Source: Pseudomonas sp. B28(2017)
GTDB lineage: Bacteria; Pseudomonadota; Gammaproteobacteria; Pseudomonadales; Pseudomonadaceae
Length of the DNA: 64,000 nucleotides
NCBI RefSeq assembly: GCF_002113025.1
Contig: NZ_NEJH01000001.1
Location: 953,073-1,017,072, forward strand
Direction of reading: 5' to 3'
Within the stretch, counting starts at the first letter, position 1. Each line of letters starts with the position of its first letter. Below the pieces are notes generated by a model. It was not told where the DNA came from and did no database searches. It saw nothing but the letters and a program-made list of their open reading frames with translations. Positions 28,601 to 36,271 of this stretch are shown here, piece by piece. The position numbers and the translations under genes are program-made.

Positions 28601-29020
28601 TTACGGCAAACGCATCGGCCGCTTGAGGGTAATGATCCGACCCGACTGCAAAGTGCCTTGATAAAGCCCTTCGTACTGGCGGCTGAGGAACAGGATTTTC
28701 GAGCCCTCATTGCCGGTGATTGCGATGCCGTCCGGTTCAGGAAACCAGCCGATCGCCTGCTCCCCGAGCCAGGCAGTGAAACAGTCCGCGCCAGCGCCCA
28801 GGGTCTGGTTTGGCTGAAGGTCGATCAAGCATGCATTCGAAGCAACGAGCGGTGATTTGTCAGTGTCTTGCGCGGCTTTCAACGTAGCCAGCCAATTGCC
28901 GGCCAACTCTGACGGATCCGCCAGTTTCAGACTGTTTGCCATGGTTTCCTCTCCAAAAAACATCATCAGCGCTGCCAGTAGCCACGCGCTTGCCTTGCGG
29001 GAAAAGACGCTGTGCCTCAT
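28601..29020 (-). CDS. inh: Alkaline protease inhibitor Inh/AprI
   Basis: 139 residues from the ATG at 29020; an in-frame TTG at 29044 lacks better support. A signal peptide (KASAWLLAALMMFFGEETMA) is followed by SLKLADPSELAGNWLATLK, whose Ser-Leu start is typical of the mature Inh N-terminus that blocks the serralysin active site. The cysteines in ASNACLIDL and GADCFTAWL probably form the conserved disulfide, with the beta-barrel GWFPEPDGIAITG after them. It protects the periplasm from stray AprA. It lies between aprA and aprD, as in other fluorescent pseudomonads. Confidence 0.93.
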   Translation of the reverse strand: MRHSVFSRKASAWLLAALMMFFGEETMANSLKLADPSELAGNWLATLKAAQDTDKSPLVASNACLIDLQPNQTLGAGADCFTAWLGEQAIGWFPEPDGIAITGNEGSKILFLSRQYEGLYQGTLQSGRIITLKRPMRLP

Positions 29021-29101
29021 AGGTTTTTGTACTCCGGGCCGCAACCCTGCTTACGGTAAGAGAGCGGCGCATCGAGCGCCGCCCTCCTTGTTCATCTCAC
29101 A

Positions 29102-30559
29102 TCAAGCCACGATGTCCGAGTACACCGCCTGACCCACGGTACTGACCAGGAAATCAGCCACGCCATGCCCGGAGAAGTCGATCGACAACAAACTGTTGCC
29201 GCCCGACGTGCTGAGCACCGCGTCGCCCATCGCCCCGGTGAAGGCGCTGACGAAGTGCAGGCCTGTACCGTTGGTGATGCCGGTCAGGTCGATCTTGTCC
29301 AGACCGCTGACAAAGTCGAGGATCTGGTCGACCGCACCAGGCTTGGAGTCACTGCTGGCCGCAAACACGAAGGTGTCCGAACCTGTGCCGCCCCACAGTT
29401 TGTCCGCGCCGCCAGCGCCGTAAAGGATGTCGTTACCGGCACCGCCCTTCAGCTCGTTGGACACGTCATTGCCGATCAGCAGGTCGTTGCCCGACCCGCC
29501 AATGGCGTTCTCGACGGTGACACCCTTGGCGATGGAGACGTTACCCACCAGGCCGCCAACATCAGAGAACGACGCTTCATTGAGGTTGATCTTCTGGTTC
29601 TGGGTAAACCCGGAGAAGTCCAGGGTGTCCTTGCCGCCTGCATCCCAGACCGAAAACACCACCTTGTCCGCCGACGAATACGCGCTCAGGAAGTCGCGGC
29701 CGGTGTTGGAATTGAAACCGTAGGTAGTGTCGCCGGTGCGGGTGGTGGTGTTGGCGCCGTAGAGCTGCTGAATCGCAGCAATATCGTCCATCAGCGGGCC
29801 GGACGAATAGGCTTCGACGCCGCCCTTGCTGAAGTTCTGGCTGGTGTTGCTTTCACTCCAGTAGCTCATGACGCTGTAGCCGCGGGTGTCTTGCCCGTAG
29901 GAAGCGTCATTGTAGGTCGGTGTGCCCTCGCCGGCGTTGTAGTCGCCGGGGTGGGACAGGCCCAGGGTGTGGCCGATTTCGTGGGTCAGCGTTTGCCGGC
30001 CATAGTTGTTCAAGTCCGGGGTCTTGTTGGGCGTGTAGCTGCTGTTGATCAGGTACCAGGAAGTCCCGTCGTAACCGGCCCCGGTACCAGGCAAGTAAGC
30101 AAACGCTGCCGCACCATCCTGACCGCCGCTGTAGTTGCCGAAGGTCATGTGACCGTCGCCGCCGCTGGCCTTCTCGGTGAAGGTGACGTTGGCCACATCG
30201 GCCCAGGATTGCATGGCAAGCACGGCCTGGGTTTTCTGCTGCGCGCCGAATTGACTGAACCCGGTAATCCCGTGCTTGTACATCGTGCTCGACGATGCCG
30301 AAGTCAGGAAGGTATAGGTCAGCTCGATTTTGCCGCTGCCGTCCTTGTCCTGGTAAGCAGCGCCGTCGCGCAGCAACTGGTTGGCTGCCTGGTCGACGGA
30401 GAACGAGGGTTTGCCATTGACCGTGAGGTTGCCGCCCCGATCATACTGATGGCTGAAACTATAGATTTGATTGAATGCAGTACTGCTTGCCGCCAATGCT
30501 GAAAGTGGCAGCAGCACCTGTTCGGCGGAGTCAATAGCGTGATCTTTTACTTTCGACAT
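29102..30559 (-). CDS. aprA: Serralysin-type alkaline metalloprotease AprA (AprX)
   Basis: 485 residues from [10 protein letters not shown] at 30559; a longer in-frame extension to 30667 has no ribosome site and is rejected. The zinc site is [11 protein letters not shown] (His193, Glu194, His197, His203), with a Met-turn in YSVMSYW. RTX repeats [20 protein letters not shown] and [20 protein letters not shown] bind Ca2+, and the C-terminus ([18 protein letters not shown]) ends in a type I secretion signal. There is no Sec signal peptide. It is first in the operon with inh and aprDEF. An Rsm-type site overlaps its ribosome-binding site. Confidence 0.97.
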   Translation of the reverse strand: MSKVKDHAIDSAEQVLLPLSALAASSTAFNQIYSFSHQYDRGGNLTVNGKPSFSVDQAANQLLRDGAAYQDKDGSGKIELTYTFLTSASSSTMYKHGITGFSQFGAQQKTQAVLAMQSWADVANVTFTEKASGGDGHMTFGNYSGGQDGAAAFAYLPGTGAGYDGTSWYLINSSYTPNKTPDLNNYGRQTLTHEIGHTLGLSHPGDYNAGEGTPTYNDASYGQDTRGYSVMSYWSESNTSQNFSKGGVEAYSSGPLMDDIAAIQQLYGANTTTRTGDTTYGFNSNTGRDFLSAYSSADKVVFSVWDAGGKDTLDFSGFTQNQKINLNEASFSDVGGLVGNVSIAKGVTVENAIGGSGNDLLIGNDVSNELKGGAGNDILYGAGGADKLWGGTGSDTFVFAASSDSKPGAVDQILDFVSGLDKIDLTGITNGTGLHFVSAFTGAMGDAVLSTSGGNSLLSIDFSGHGVADFLVSTVGQAVYSDIVA

Positions 30560-30565
30560 AAACAC

Positions 30566-30575
30566 ACTTCCTTGT
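30566..30575 (-). promoter_or_regulatory. Rsm (RsmA/RsmE) binding-site match overlapping the aprA ribosome-binding site
   Basis: On the minus strand ACAAGGAAGT lies 6 bases before the aprA ATG. It matches (A/U)CANGGANG(U/A) at every position and includes the Shine-Dalgarno AAGGA. In P. protegens, aprA is a known Gac/Rsm target. Repression by RsmA/E binding here is inferred from the match, not shown. Confidence 0.7.
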
Positions 30576-30910
30576 TTAGCTATGGAACAGTTTTTGTCAG
30601 ATAACGACGATCCCTGGCGAGATCGTCCTATCACTCGCCCATTGAAGGCATAGGAAAACTGACACAATCAGAAATCAAACGTCCACTACTTTTTTGACGT
30701 CAAATTTGTGCATTTCAGGAATGTGCCCGAAAACAATGGGCGTGCCGAAAAAGTATTGAGTTAAAAAACATTGGGCGGGAGTTATTGTCGGACAATCGGC
30801 AATTTAATTATTAAATACAGATAAGTTTCTGGAACGTTGAATCGTCCGACTATATATGTTTAATCTGTTAAACATTTCAATGAAGTGTTCACCTCTGAAT
30901 ACCGAGTCGT

Positions 30911-30971
30911 CGTTCTTTGCAAGCAGGCTCGCTCCCACAGGATTTACGCCAATCTTGTGCGCGAAGAGGCC
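30911..30971. repeat. Degenerate REP pair in the aprA-LprI/MliC intergenic region
   Basis: TTTGCAAGCAGGCTCGCTCCCACAGG is followed by a decayed inverted half CTTGTGCGCGAAGAGG. The whole 30560-31184 gap carries the aprA leader, an AT-rich stretch (about 30650-30890) that probably holds the aprA promoter region, and this REP. I see no gene in it. Confidence 0.75.
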
Positions 30972-31184
30972 ATTACAGGTAACGAATGACCATCAGGCAA
31001 GAGCGATTGCAGCTCCAGAAAGGCTACACAACCGGCGTTGTCGTCCCTTTGGAACCCTCCCCGGTGTGGCAGGTTTTGCACACTGCCTTAAACTGCGATA
31101 CAGCCTATGAACGAATGACGGTGCAAGGGCTCGATGGATTGCCTTGCACCACGGGCCTCACGAAATGATCCGGGTGAAGCCGAC

Positions 31185-31841
31185 ATGAAAATGGTCACGC
31201 CCTTTTTGGCCGCTCTCATCGCCGCCAGCGCTGGTGCGGTAATGAGCATTTGTGCGAATGCCGGGACGACTACGGTCCTGGCAACCAGCTTCGACTGCGC
31301 CAGGGCCAGCGCATCCGTCGAGAAACTGATCTGTCGCGACCCACAGCTCAAGCAGATGGAGATTGAACTGACACGCCTTTATCGCCTGGCGCTCACGGAC
31401 GATCATTCGGTACCGCGTCCCGACAAGGTCGAGATCGAACAGCGCTTCTGGGTCGACGCGCGAAATCAATGTGCTGCCAAGGCAGAGCCCAAGGCATGCA
31501 CGATCCGCAGTTATGCCGAACGCGCGCACCAGCTTCGCCAGGGTTCGGCCATTGCGAGGACAAAGGATCCAAGCAGGCTCACCGATGGCCCCGTGGCCTT
31601 TCGTTGCGCAGGATTGAACGCGTTGATTGCCGCCACGTTCTTCAATGTCGAGCCGCGTGTGGTGTACCTGAAATGGGCGAATACCTCTGCCACCCTTATC
31701 CAGGTGCCGAACGATTATGCAAGTCAATACAACGGCAAGGATTTGCGGGGCAGCTACCGCTTTTGGCAAACCGATAACGAGGCCCTGTTACAGATCCCGG
31801 GCTCGGGGCAAATGCGTTGTACGTTCGAGCCAGCCGGCTGA
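31185..31841 (+). CDS. Exported LprI-like plus MliC-like (lysozyme-inhibitor type) protein
   Basis: 218 residues from the ATG at 31185 (MKMVTPFLAAL); an in-frame start at 31134 would spoil the signal peptide. A Sec signal peptide ends near residue 27. The first half (SFDCARASASVEKLICRDPQLKQMEIELTRLYR cut at about residue 65) is a DUF1311/LprI-type domain with paired cysteines. The second half (VAFRCAGLNALIAATFF ... YRFWQTDNEALLQIPGSG) resembles MliC, which inserts a loop into the lysozyme active site. A periplasmic lysozyme-inhibitor role is inferred from the families. It stands alone between the AprA region and the polyamine genes. Confidence 0.7.
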   Translation: MKMVTPFLAALIAASAGAVMSICANAGTTTVLATSFDCARASASVEKLICRDPQLKQMEIELTRLYRLALTDDHSVPRPDKVEIEQRFWVDARNQCAAKAEPKACTIRSYAERAHQLRQGSAIARTKDPSRLTDGPVAFRCAGLNALIAATFFNVEPRVVYLKWANTSATLIQVPNDYASQYNGKDLRGSYRFWQTDNEALLQIPGSGQMRCTFEPAG

Positions 31842-31883
31842 TGGCCATCGGGATACCCTTTCCCGATGGCCTGATAGCGCTTT

Positions 31884-32969
31884 TCAGCTGCCGGTGCGAA
31901 TCTTGTTCCACACCCGGGTACGAATCCGGTCGATGTTCAATGGCATCGCTTCCAGCGCGAACAATTTCCCCATCATCTCGGGGCTCGGGTAAACCTTGGT
32001 ATCGTTCTTGATGGCCGGGTCGATCAGGCCGTCCGCCTGCTCGTTGCCATTGGCGTAGTGCACATGGTTGCTGATGCTCGCCATCACGTCCGGGCGCAGC
32101 AGGTAGTCCATGAAGGCGTAACCGGCCTTCTCATCCGGGGCATCGGCGGGCATGGCGACCATGTCGAACCAGATCGCAGCACCTTCCCTGGGAATCGAAT
32201 AGCCGATGTCGATGCCGTTTTTGGCTTCTTTGGCGCGATTTTCCGCTTGCAGGATGTCGCCGGAGAACCCGACCGCCACGCAGATATCGCCGTTGGCCAG
32301 GTCGCTGGTGTATTTGGACGAGTGGAAGTAGCTGACATAAGGCCGGACTTTCATCAGCAGCGCTTCGGCCTTCTTGTAGTCTTCCGGGTTCTTGCTGTGG
32401 TGCGCCAGCCCCAGGTAGTTCAGTGCGGCGGGCAAGAGTTCCGGACCGTTATCGAGGATGGCAACACCGCATTTCTGCAGTTTTTGCATGTTTTCCGGCT
32501 TGAAGATAAGGTCCCAGGAATCCACGGGGGCGTTATCGCCCAGCACCGCTTTGACCTTGGCAATGTTGTAGCCGATGCCGGTACTGCCCCACAGGTACGG
32601 GAAGCCGTGTTCGTTGCCCGGATCGTTGGTCTGCAAGGCCTTGAGCAACACCGGGTTGAGGTTCTTCCAGTTTGGCAACTGGCTCTTGTCGAGCTTCAAC
32701 AGCGCCTTGCCTTCAATCTGCCGCGCCATGAAATGGTTGGACGGGAACACCACGTCGTAACCGGATTTGCCGGTCATCAACTTGCCGTCGAGGGTTTCGT
32801 TGCTGTCGTAGACGTCGTAGGTGAAGGCGATGCCGGTTTCTTTCTGGAAGTTCTTCGTGGTGTCCGGCGCGATGTAATCCGACCAGTTGTAAATCTTGAC
32901 GGTTTCCGCCGCCTGACTGATTGAAGCGGCGAGCATCAGGGGTGCCAGGGTCAGTGTCTTTCTGAGCAT
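31884..32969 (-). CDS. PotF-like polyamine ABC transporter substrate-binding protein
   Basis: 361 residues from MLRKTLTLAPLML at 32969. A signal peptide cleaves near SQAAE. The mature start VKIYNWSDYIAPDTTKNFQK is the hallmark of PotF/PotD/SpuD binding proteins, and VYDSNETLDGKLMTGKSGYD and the PYLWGSTGIGYN segment are conserved in the family. It should bind putrescine or spermidine in the periplasm. No permease or ATPase genes are beside it, so it must use a transporter encoded elsewhere, or act as an orphan sensor. It is last in the run PuuB-like oxidase, cupin, PotF-like. Confidence 0.9.
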   Translation of the reverse strand: MLRKTLTLAPLMLAASISQAAETVKIYNWSDYIAPDTTKNFQKETGIAFTYDVYDSNETLDGKLMTGKSGYDVVFPSNHFMARQIEGKALLKLDKSQLPNWKNLNPVLLKALQTNDPGNEHGFPYLWGSTGIGYNIAKVKAVLGDNAPVDSWDLIFKPENMQKLQKCGVAILDNGPELLPAALNYLGLAHHSKNPEDYKKAEALLMKVRPYVSYFHSSKYTSDLANGDICVAVGFSGDILQAENRAKEAKNGIDIGYSIPREGAAIWFDMVAMPADAPDEKAGYAFMDYLLRPDVMASISNHVHYANGNEQADGLIDPAIKNDTKVYPSPEMMGKLFALEAMPLNIDRIRTRVWNKIRTGS

Positions 32970-33008
32970 GAGTCGATTCCTGTATGGATTTTTGTTATTG
33001 GCAGGCAA

Positions 33009-33350
33009 TCAAAAAATCAAAACGTATGTCTTGCGCACGGTCTCATGGATATCCCAGATCCCGAGGGTGTTGGCAGGCAACATCAGTGCGTCGCCGGCTT
33101 GTATGTGCAGGGTTTCGCCGTCATCCGCAGTGAAGGTGCAACGGCCCTGGATGAAGTGACAGAACTCCTGGGCGACGATCTGCCGCCGCCAGCGACCGGG
33201 CGTGCATTCCCAGACGCCGGTTTCGACGCCATCGTCGCGTTCCACGCTGGTGGTCGAAGCCATGGCCACGGGCGTGCCCAGTGGTACGGCGACCGGGTTC
33301 GATTCTTCAAGCGTCATGGTTGCGGTGTTCTTGAATTGCGTGATGCTCAT
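33009..33350 (-). CDS. Small cupin-domain protein (DUF861/EutQ-like)
   Basis: 113 residues forming one cupin barrel. GVWECTPGRWRRQIVAQEFCHFIQGRCTFTADDGETLHIQAGDALMLP is cut here for length: the key parts are WECTPGRW, EFCHFIQG and GDALMLPANTLGIWDI. This is the DUF861 type often found beside polyamine- and gamma-glutamylputrescine-metabolising genes. No catalytic role is established. It lies between the oxidase and the PotF-like gene on the same strand. Confidence 0.8.
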   Translation of the reverse strand: MSITQFKNTATMTLEESNPVAVPLGTPVAMASTTSVERDDGVETGVWECTPGRWRRQIVAQEFCHFIQGRCTFTADDGETLHIQAGDALMLPANTLGIWDIHETVRKTYVLIF

Positions 33351-33393
33351 GGGAGTACCTGTCGATAAAGCCTGTAGTTGAAGAGCGCGCCGT

Positions 33394-34800
33394 TTACTGC
33401 ATGAAACCTTCCATGAACCCCGCGATCCCGCTGGCGAGTTTGCGCCGCCAGGGCGCGCTGACTGGATTGGCCAGGGTCTGATCTTCGTGGACGAAGCTGC
33501 GGATGATCGCGTTGTAGCCGAGCCAGCGACACGGCTCGGGTTCCCATGCCTTGAGTGCGTCGAGCCCGCCCTGGGGAATGACCCACGGCTGGCGGATCAG
33601 CTCGGTATCGCGCTCCAGGATCAGGTCCGCCAGGGTTCGCCCGCCCAGGTTGCTGGCACCGACGCCCTCCCCGCCATAACCGCCGGACAAGGCAATGCCG
33701 CTGACCCGGTCGCACAGCATGTGCGGCTTGAAGCGCCGGGACATGCCCAGGTTGCCGCCCCAGCCATGGGTGATCCGCACGTTCTTGAGTTGCGGGAACA
33801 GTTCGCCGAACAGATACCGGCGCAGCTCGATTTCGCTGCTGGTCAGGTCGAAGTCATGGCGCAATCGACCGGCAAACTGGTAGCCGCCCCGGGCGCCGAA
33901 GATCAGCCGGTTGTCGGTGGTACGCTGGCCATAAGTGACCTGACGGCTGCTTTCACCGAACGCCTGGCCCTGACTGAGGCCGATTTCGTCCCAGGTGGCG
34001 GCGGACAGCGGTTCGGTAGCGACGATCAGGCTTTGTACCGGTAACTGATAACGCCCCAGTGGTGGCAACGTGACGGCATAACCTTCCACCGCCGGCACCA
34101 CCCAGCGGCTGCGCACCGAGGCTTGCGTCGTGCTCAGGCTGCCGGACTGCCATTGGGTGACCGGGCTGTTTTCGTAGATCCTGACCCCCATGCGCTCGAC
34201 CGTGCGTGCCAGGCCGCGCGCCAGTTTCGCCGGGTGCAGGGTCGCGACGTGGGGCGCATGGATGCCGCCATAGGGTTTTGCGATACGAATCTGTTGCGCC
34301 AGTTGTTCCGGGCCGAGCCAGCGGTAATCGTTTTCGTTGAGGCCCTGGCGGTATAGCTTGTCCAGATATAGCCGAAGGCTGGCTTCCTGCTCCGGGTAGC
34401 GGGCGGCGCAATACAATGCCCCGCCTTTGCGCAAATCGCAGTCGATACCTTCGCGCTCGAGGACAACTCGCACTTCGTCGGGGATGTTGTGCAACAAGTC
34501 ATAGGACGCCCGGCGCTGCTCCGGTGACAGGCCGGCCAGCAGCCGGTCTTCGCCCAACAGATTACCCATCAGCCAGCCGCCATTACGGCCCGAGGCACCA
34601 AAACCGGCGGTCTGCGCCTCGATGATGGCAATGTTCAGCTCCGGTGCCTGACGCTTGAGGTAGTACGCGGTCCACAGCCCGGTATAACCGGCACCGATGA
34701 TTGCCACGTCGATGTCCAGATCCTGCTCCAGCGCCGGACGTGCCAATAGCGGCTCGTCGAGTTGGTCCATCCACAAACTGATACTGCGCCACGCCGGCAT
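33394..34800 (-). CDS. PuuB-like FAD-dependent oxidoreductase (gamma-glutamylputrescine oxidase family)
   Basis: 468 residues from the ATG at 34800, which has GGAG 6 bases upstream; an in-frame TTG at 34815 has no such site. The DAO fold is shown by the N-terminal FAD motif VAIIGAGYTGLWTAYYLK near residue 33, GFGASGRNGGW, and the C-terminal SGGYGGEGVGASNLGGRTLADLI. PuuB-type enzymes oxidise gamma-glutamylputrescine, releasing NH3 and H2O2. The neighbouring PotF-like and cupin genes support a polyamine role. Other amine substrates are possible. Confidence 0.85.
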   Translation of the reverse strand: MPAWRSISLWMDQLDEPLLARPALEQDLDIDVAIIGAGYTGLWTAYYLKRQAPELNIAIIEAQTAGFGASGRNGGWLMGNLLGEDRLLAGLSPEQRRASYDLLHNIPDEVRVVLEREGIDCDLRKGGALYCAARYPEQEASLRLYLDKLYRQGLNENDYRWLGPEQLAQQIRIAKPYGGIHAPHVATLHPAKLARGLARTVERMGVRIYENSPVTQWQSGSLSTTQASVRSRWVVPAVEGYAVTLPPLGRYQLPVQSLIVATEPLSAATWDEIGLSQGQAFGESSRQVTYGQRTTDNRLIFGARGGYQFAGRLRHDFDLTSSEIELRRYLFGELFPQLKNVRITHGWGGNLGMSRRFKPHMLCDRVSGIALSGGYGGEGVGASNLGGRTLADLILERDTELIRQPWVIPQGGLDALKAWEPEPCRWLGYNAIIRSFVHEDQTLANPVSAPWRRKLASGIAGFMEGFMQ

Positions 34801-34850
34801 GCAAGACTCCGCCACTCAAACTTCGATGACGTTGATCCTAGTGCGTGGGT

Positions 34851-35666
34851 TCAGAGGCTGTCTTGCGCGCGTGCACGCAAAGAAATTTGTTTGGCGTAGG
34901 CCTTGGGCGACTGACCGGTGTGCTGGCGGAAACAACTGTAGAACGCCGACAGTGAATTGAAGCCGGCGGCGAATGCCAGTTCATCGATGCGCCACGGTGG
35001 CGTGGCGTTTTCCAGCGCTGCCAGCAGGTGTTGCAGGCGGGCCTGGTTGACGTAGCGATAGAAGCTCAGGCCAAGCACCTGATTGAGCAGATAGGAAATT
35101 TGATTGCGGCTGTACCCGCATTCCCTGGCCACCCGTTGCAGGTCGAGCTCAGGGTCGAGATAAGGTTGCTGACGCTGGAAATACTGCTGCAAATCGTCGG
35201 CCATGAAGCTCAGCTGGCGCGGCGACAAGCCGAGACGACTGACCGCCGGACGCTGCTTGCCGATGGTTTTGCCGGTTGCTTGCTCGTGAACCAGCGAGGC
35301 GTATTCGTTGACCCGCCAGATCAGTCCGTCCCGCACGGTGATGGCCTCGCTGGCGCGAAACGACACCAGGCCTTCCCCGCCGCGCAGGGTTAGGCGGTAC
35401 TGAATGAACGCAGTGTTACCGTCCAGGCGAATACGGTCCGAGTGTTCCAGTGCTTCATCCGGATCGCGGGGCATGCTGTTGCCTACATAGTCACGCAATT
35501 CGTCCAGCCCCATCACGCGGTTCTGGAAAAAGTCGCTGTACTGAATCTCGGGGTGATACAACGCCATGACTCCGTCGAGATCGCGGTGTTTCCAGCACAA
35601 GTGATACCGCATGACCGTCTCGCCCGTGGCCTGGGTTTGCTGCGGACCATCATCCTCGGCGTGCAT
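34851..35666 (-). CDS. AraC-family regulator with an N-terminal SnoaL/NTF2-like domain
   Basis: 271 residues. The N-terminal ~115 residues (YHLCWKHRDLDGVMALYHPEIQYSDFF cut for length: YHLCWKHRDLDGVMALYHP) resemble a SnoaL/NTF2-like ligand pocket rather than the usual AraC cupin. The C-terminal ~100 residues form the two-helix-turn-helix AraC domain: DLQRVARECGYSRNQISYLL and IDELAFAAGFNSLSAFYSCFRQHTG. It lies 50 bases upstream of the PuuB-like gene on the same strand and probably regulates it, with the bound ligand unknown. Confidence 0.88.
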   Translation of the reverse strand: MHAEDDGPQQTQATGETVMRYHLCWKHRDLDGVMALYHPEIQYSDFFQNRVMGLDELRDYVGNSMPRDPDEALEHSDRIRLDGNTAFIQYRLTLRGGEGLVSFRASEAITVRDGLIWRVNEYASLVHEQATGKTIGKQRPAVSRLGLSPRQLSFMADDLQQYFQRQQPYLDPELDLQRVARECGYSRNQISYLLNQVLGLSFYRYVNQARLQHLLAALENATPPWRIDELAFAAGFNSLSAFYSCFRQHTGQSPKAYAKQISLRARAQDSL

Positions 35667-35919
35667 AAGGGTCTCGACGAAAAAAAACCGAGCTTGCCGA
35701 AGTTTCCCGCCCGCTTCAACGGCTGCCTGGTTGGGCGAGCCGCGCTGGAACAGTGACCTGAATCAAAAAAAATAATGCAATCGCTAAACGAACTGAAAAA
35801 GGCACATTTTTTTCACATCCGGATGCTACTTTTAAATCTTGTCACTGGTTGAGCCAATGAAGGTTCTTCCCTCCTAACGTGAGCTAAAGGAAGCGCTCGA
35901 TGAAGAAGGCGGGCAACAT

Positions 35920-36192
35920 ATGAATAAGGGGTTCAGCAAGGTCACATTTCCAAATGCCTGCCAGCTGATGCGCTGGCATTTTCATCCCATGGGATTCGAG
36001 GCGAGCATGGATGCCCCGGGCAGCATGATTGCCCGTCTGTTTGATCGGGCCAGTGGCGAGACCATGATCGCCATTGCAGGTATTCCTTGTGCGACGGTCA
36101 TGAATGCCGCCGATGTCGAGCGAATAATCGAAGCGGTGGAGGATGAGCTGGAAGCGTTCATTCCGCCGGTGGCCCTCAGGAGTTATGCCTGA
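35920..36192 (+). CDS. DUF1652 protein
   Basis: 90 residues matching DUF1652, a family found mainly in Pseudomonas. Typical parts are FPNACQLMRWHFHPMGFEA, GSMIARLFDRASGE and IAGIPC. There is no signal peptide, membrane helix or catalytic motif. Function unknown. It has its own terminator and is divergent from the AraC-type gene. The 250-base gap before it is AT-rich with runs of A and T, and probably contains both promoters; I see no other feature there. Confidence 0.88.
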   Translation: MNKGFSKVTFPNACQLMRWHFHPMGFEASMDAPGSMIARLFDRASGETMIAIAGIPCATVMNAADVERIIEAVEDELEAFIPPVALRSYA

Positions 36193-36210
36193 CGGCCGGA
36201 TAGCAAACCT

Positions 36211-36236
36211 GAAGCCCACTGAATGTGGGCTTTTTC
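36211..36236 (+). terminator. Rho-independent terminator after the DUF1652 gene
   Basis: GCCCACT and (A)GTGGGC pair around a short GAAT loop, followed by TTTTTC. It begins about 20 bases after the stop codon. Confidence 0.8.
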
Positions 36237-36271
36237 ATGAGTTCAAGAAAAGATCGCCGCCTCGTTGCGAT

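Noticed and set aside
30560..30667. 36-codon extension of aprA
   Set aside because: It has no ribosome site and serralysins start near the MSKVK-type sequence at 30559.
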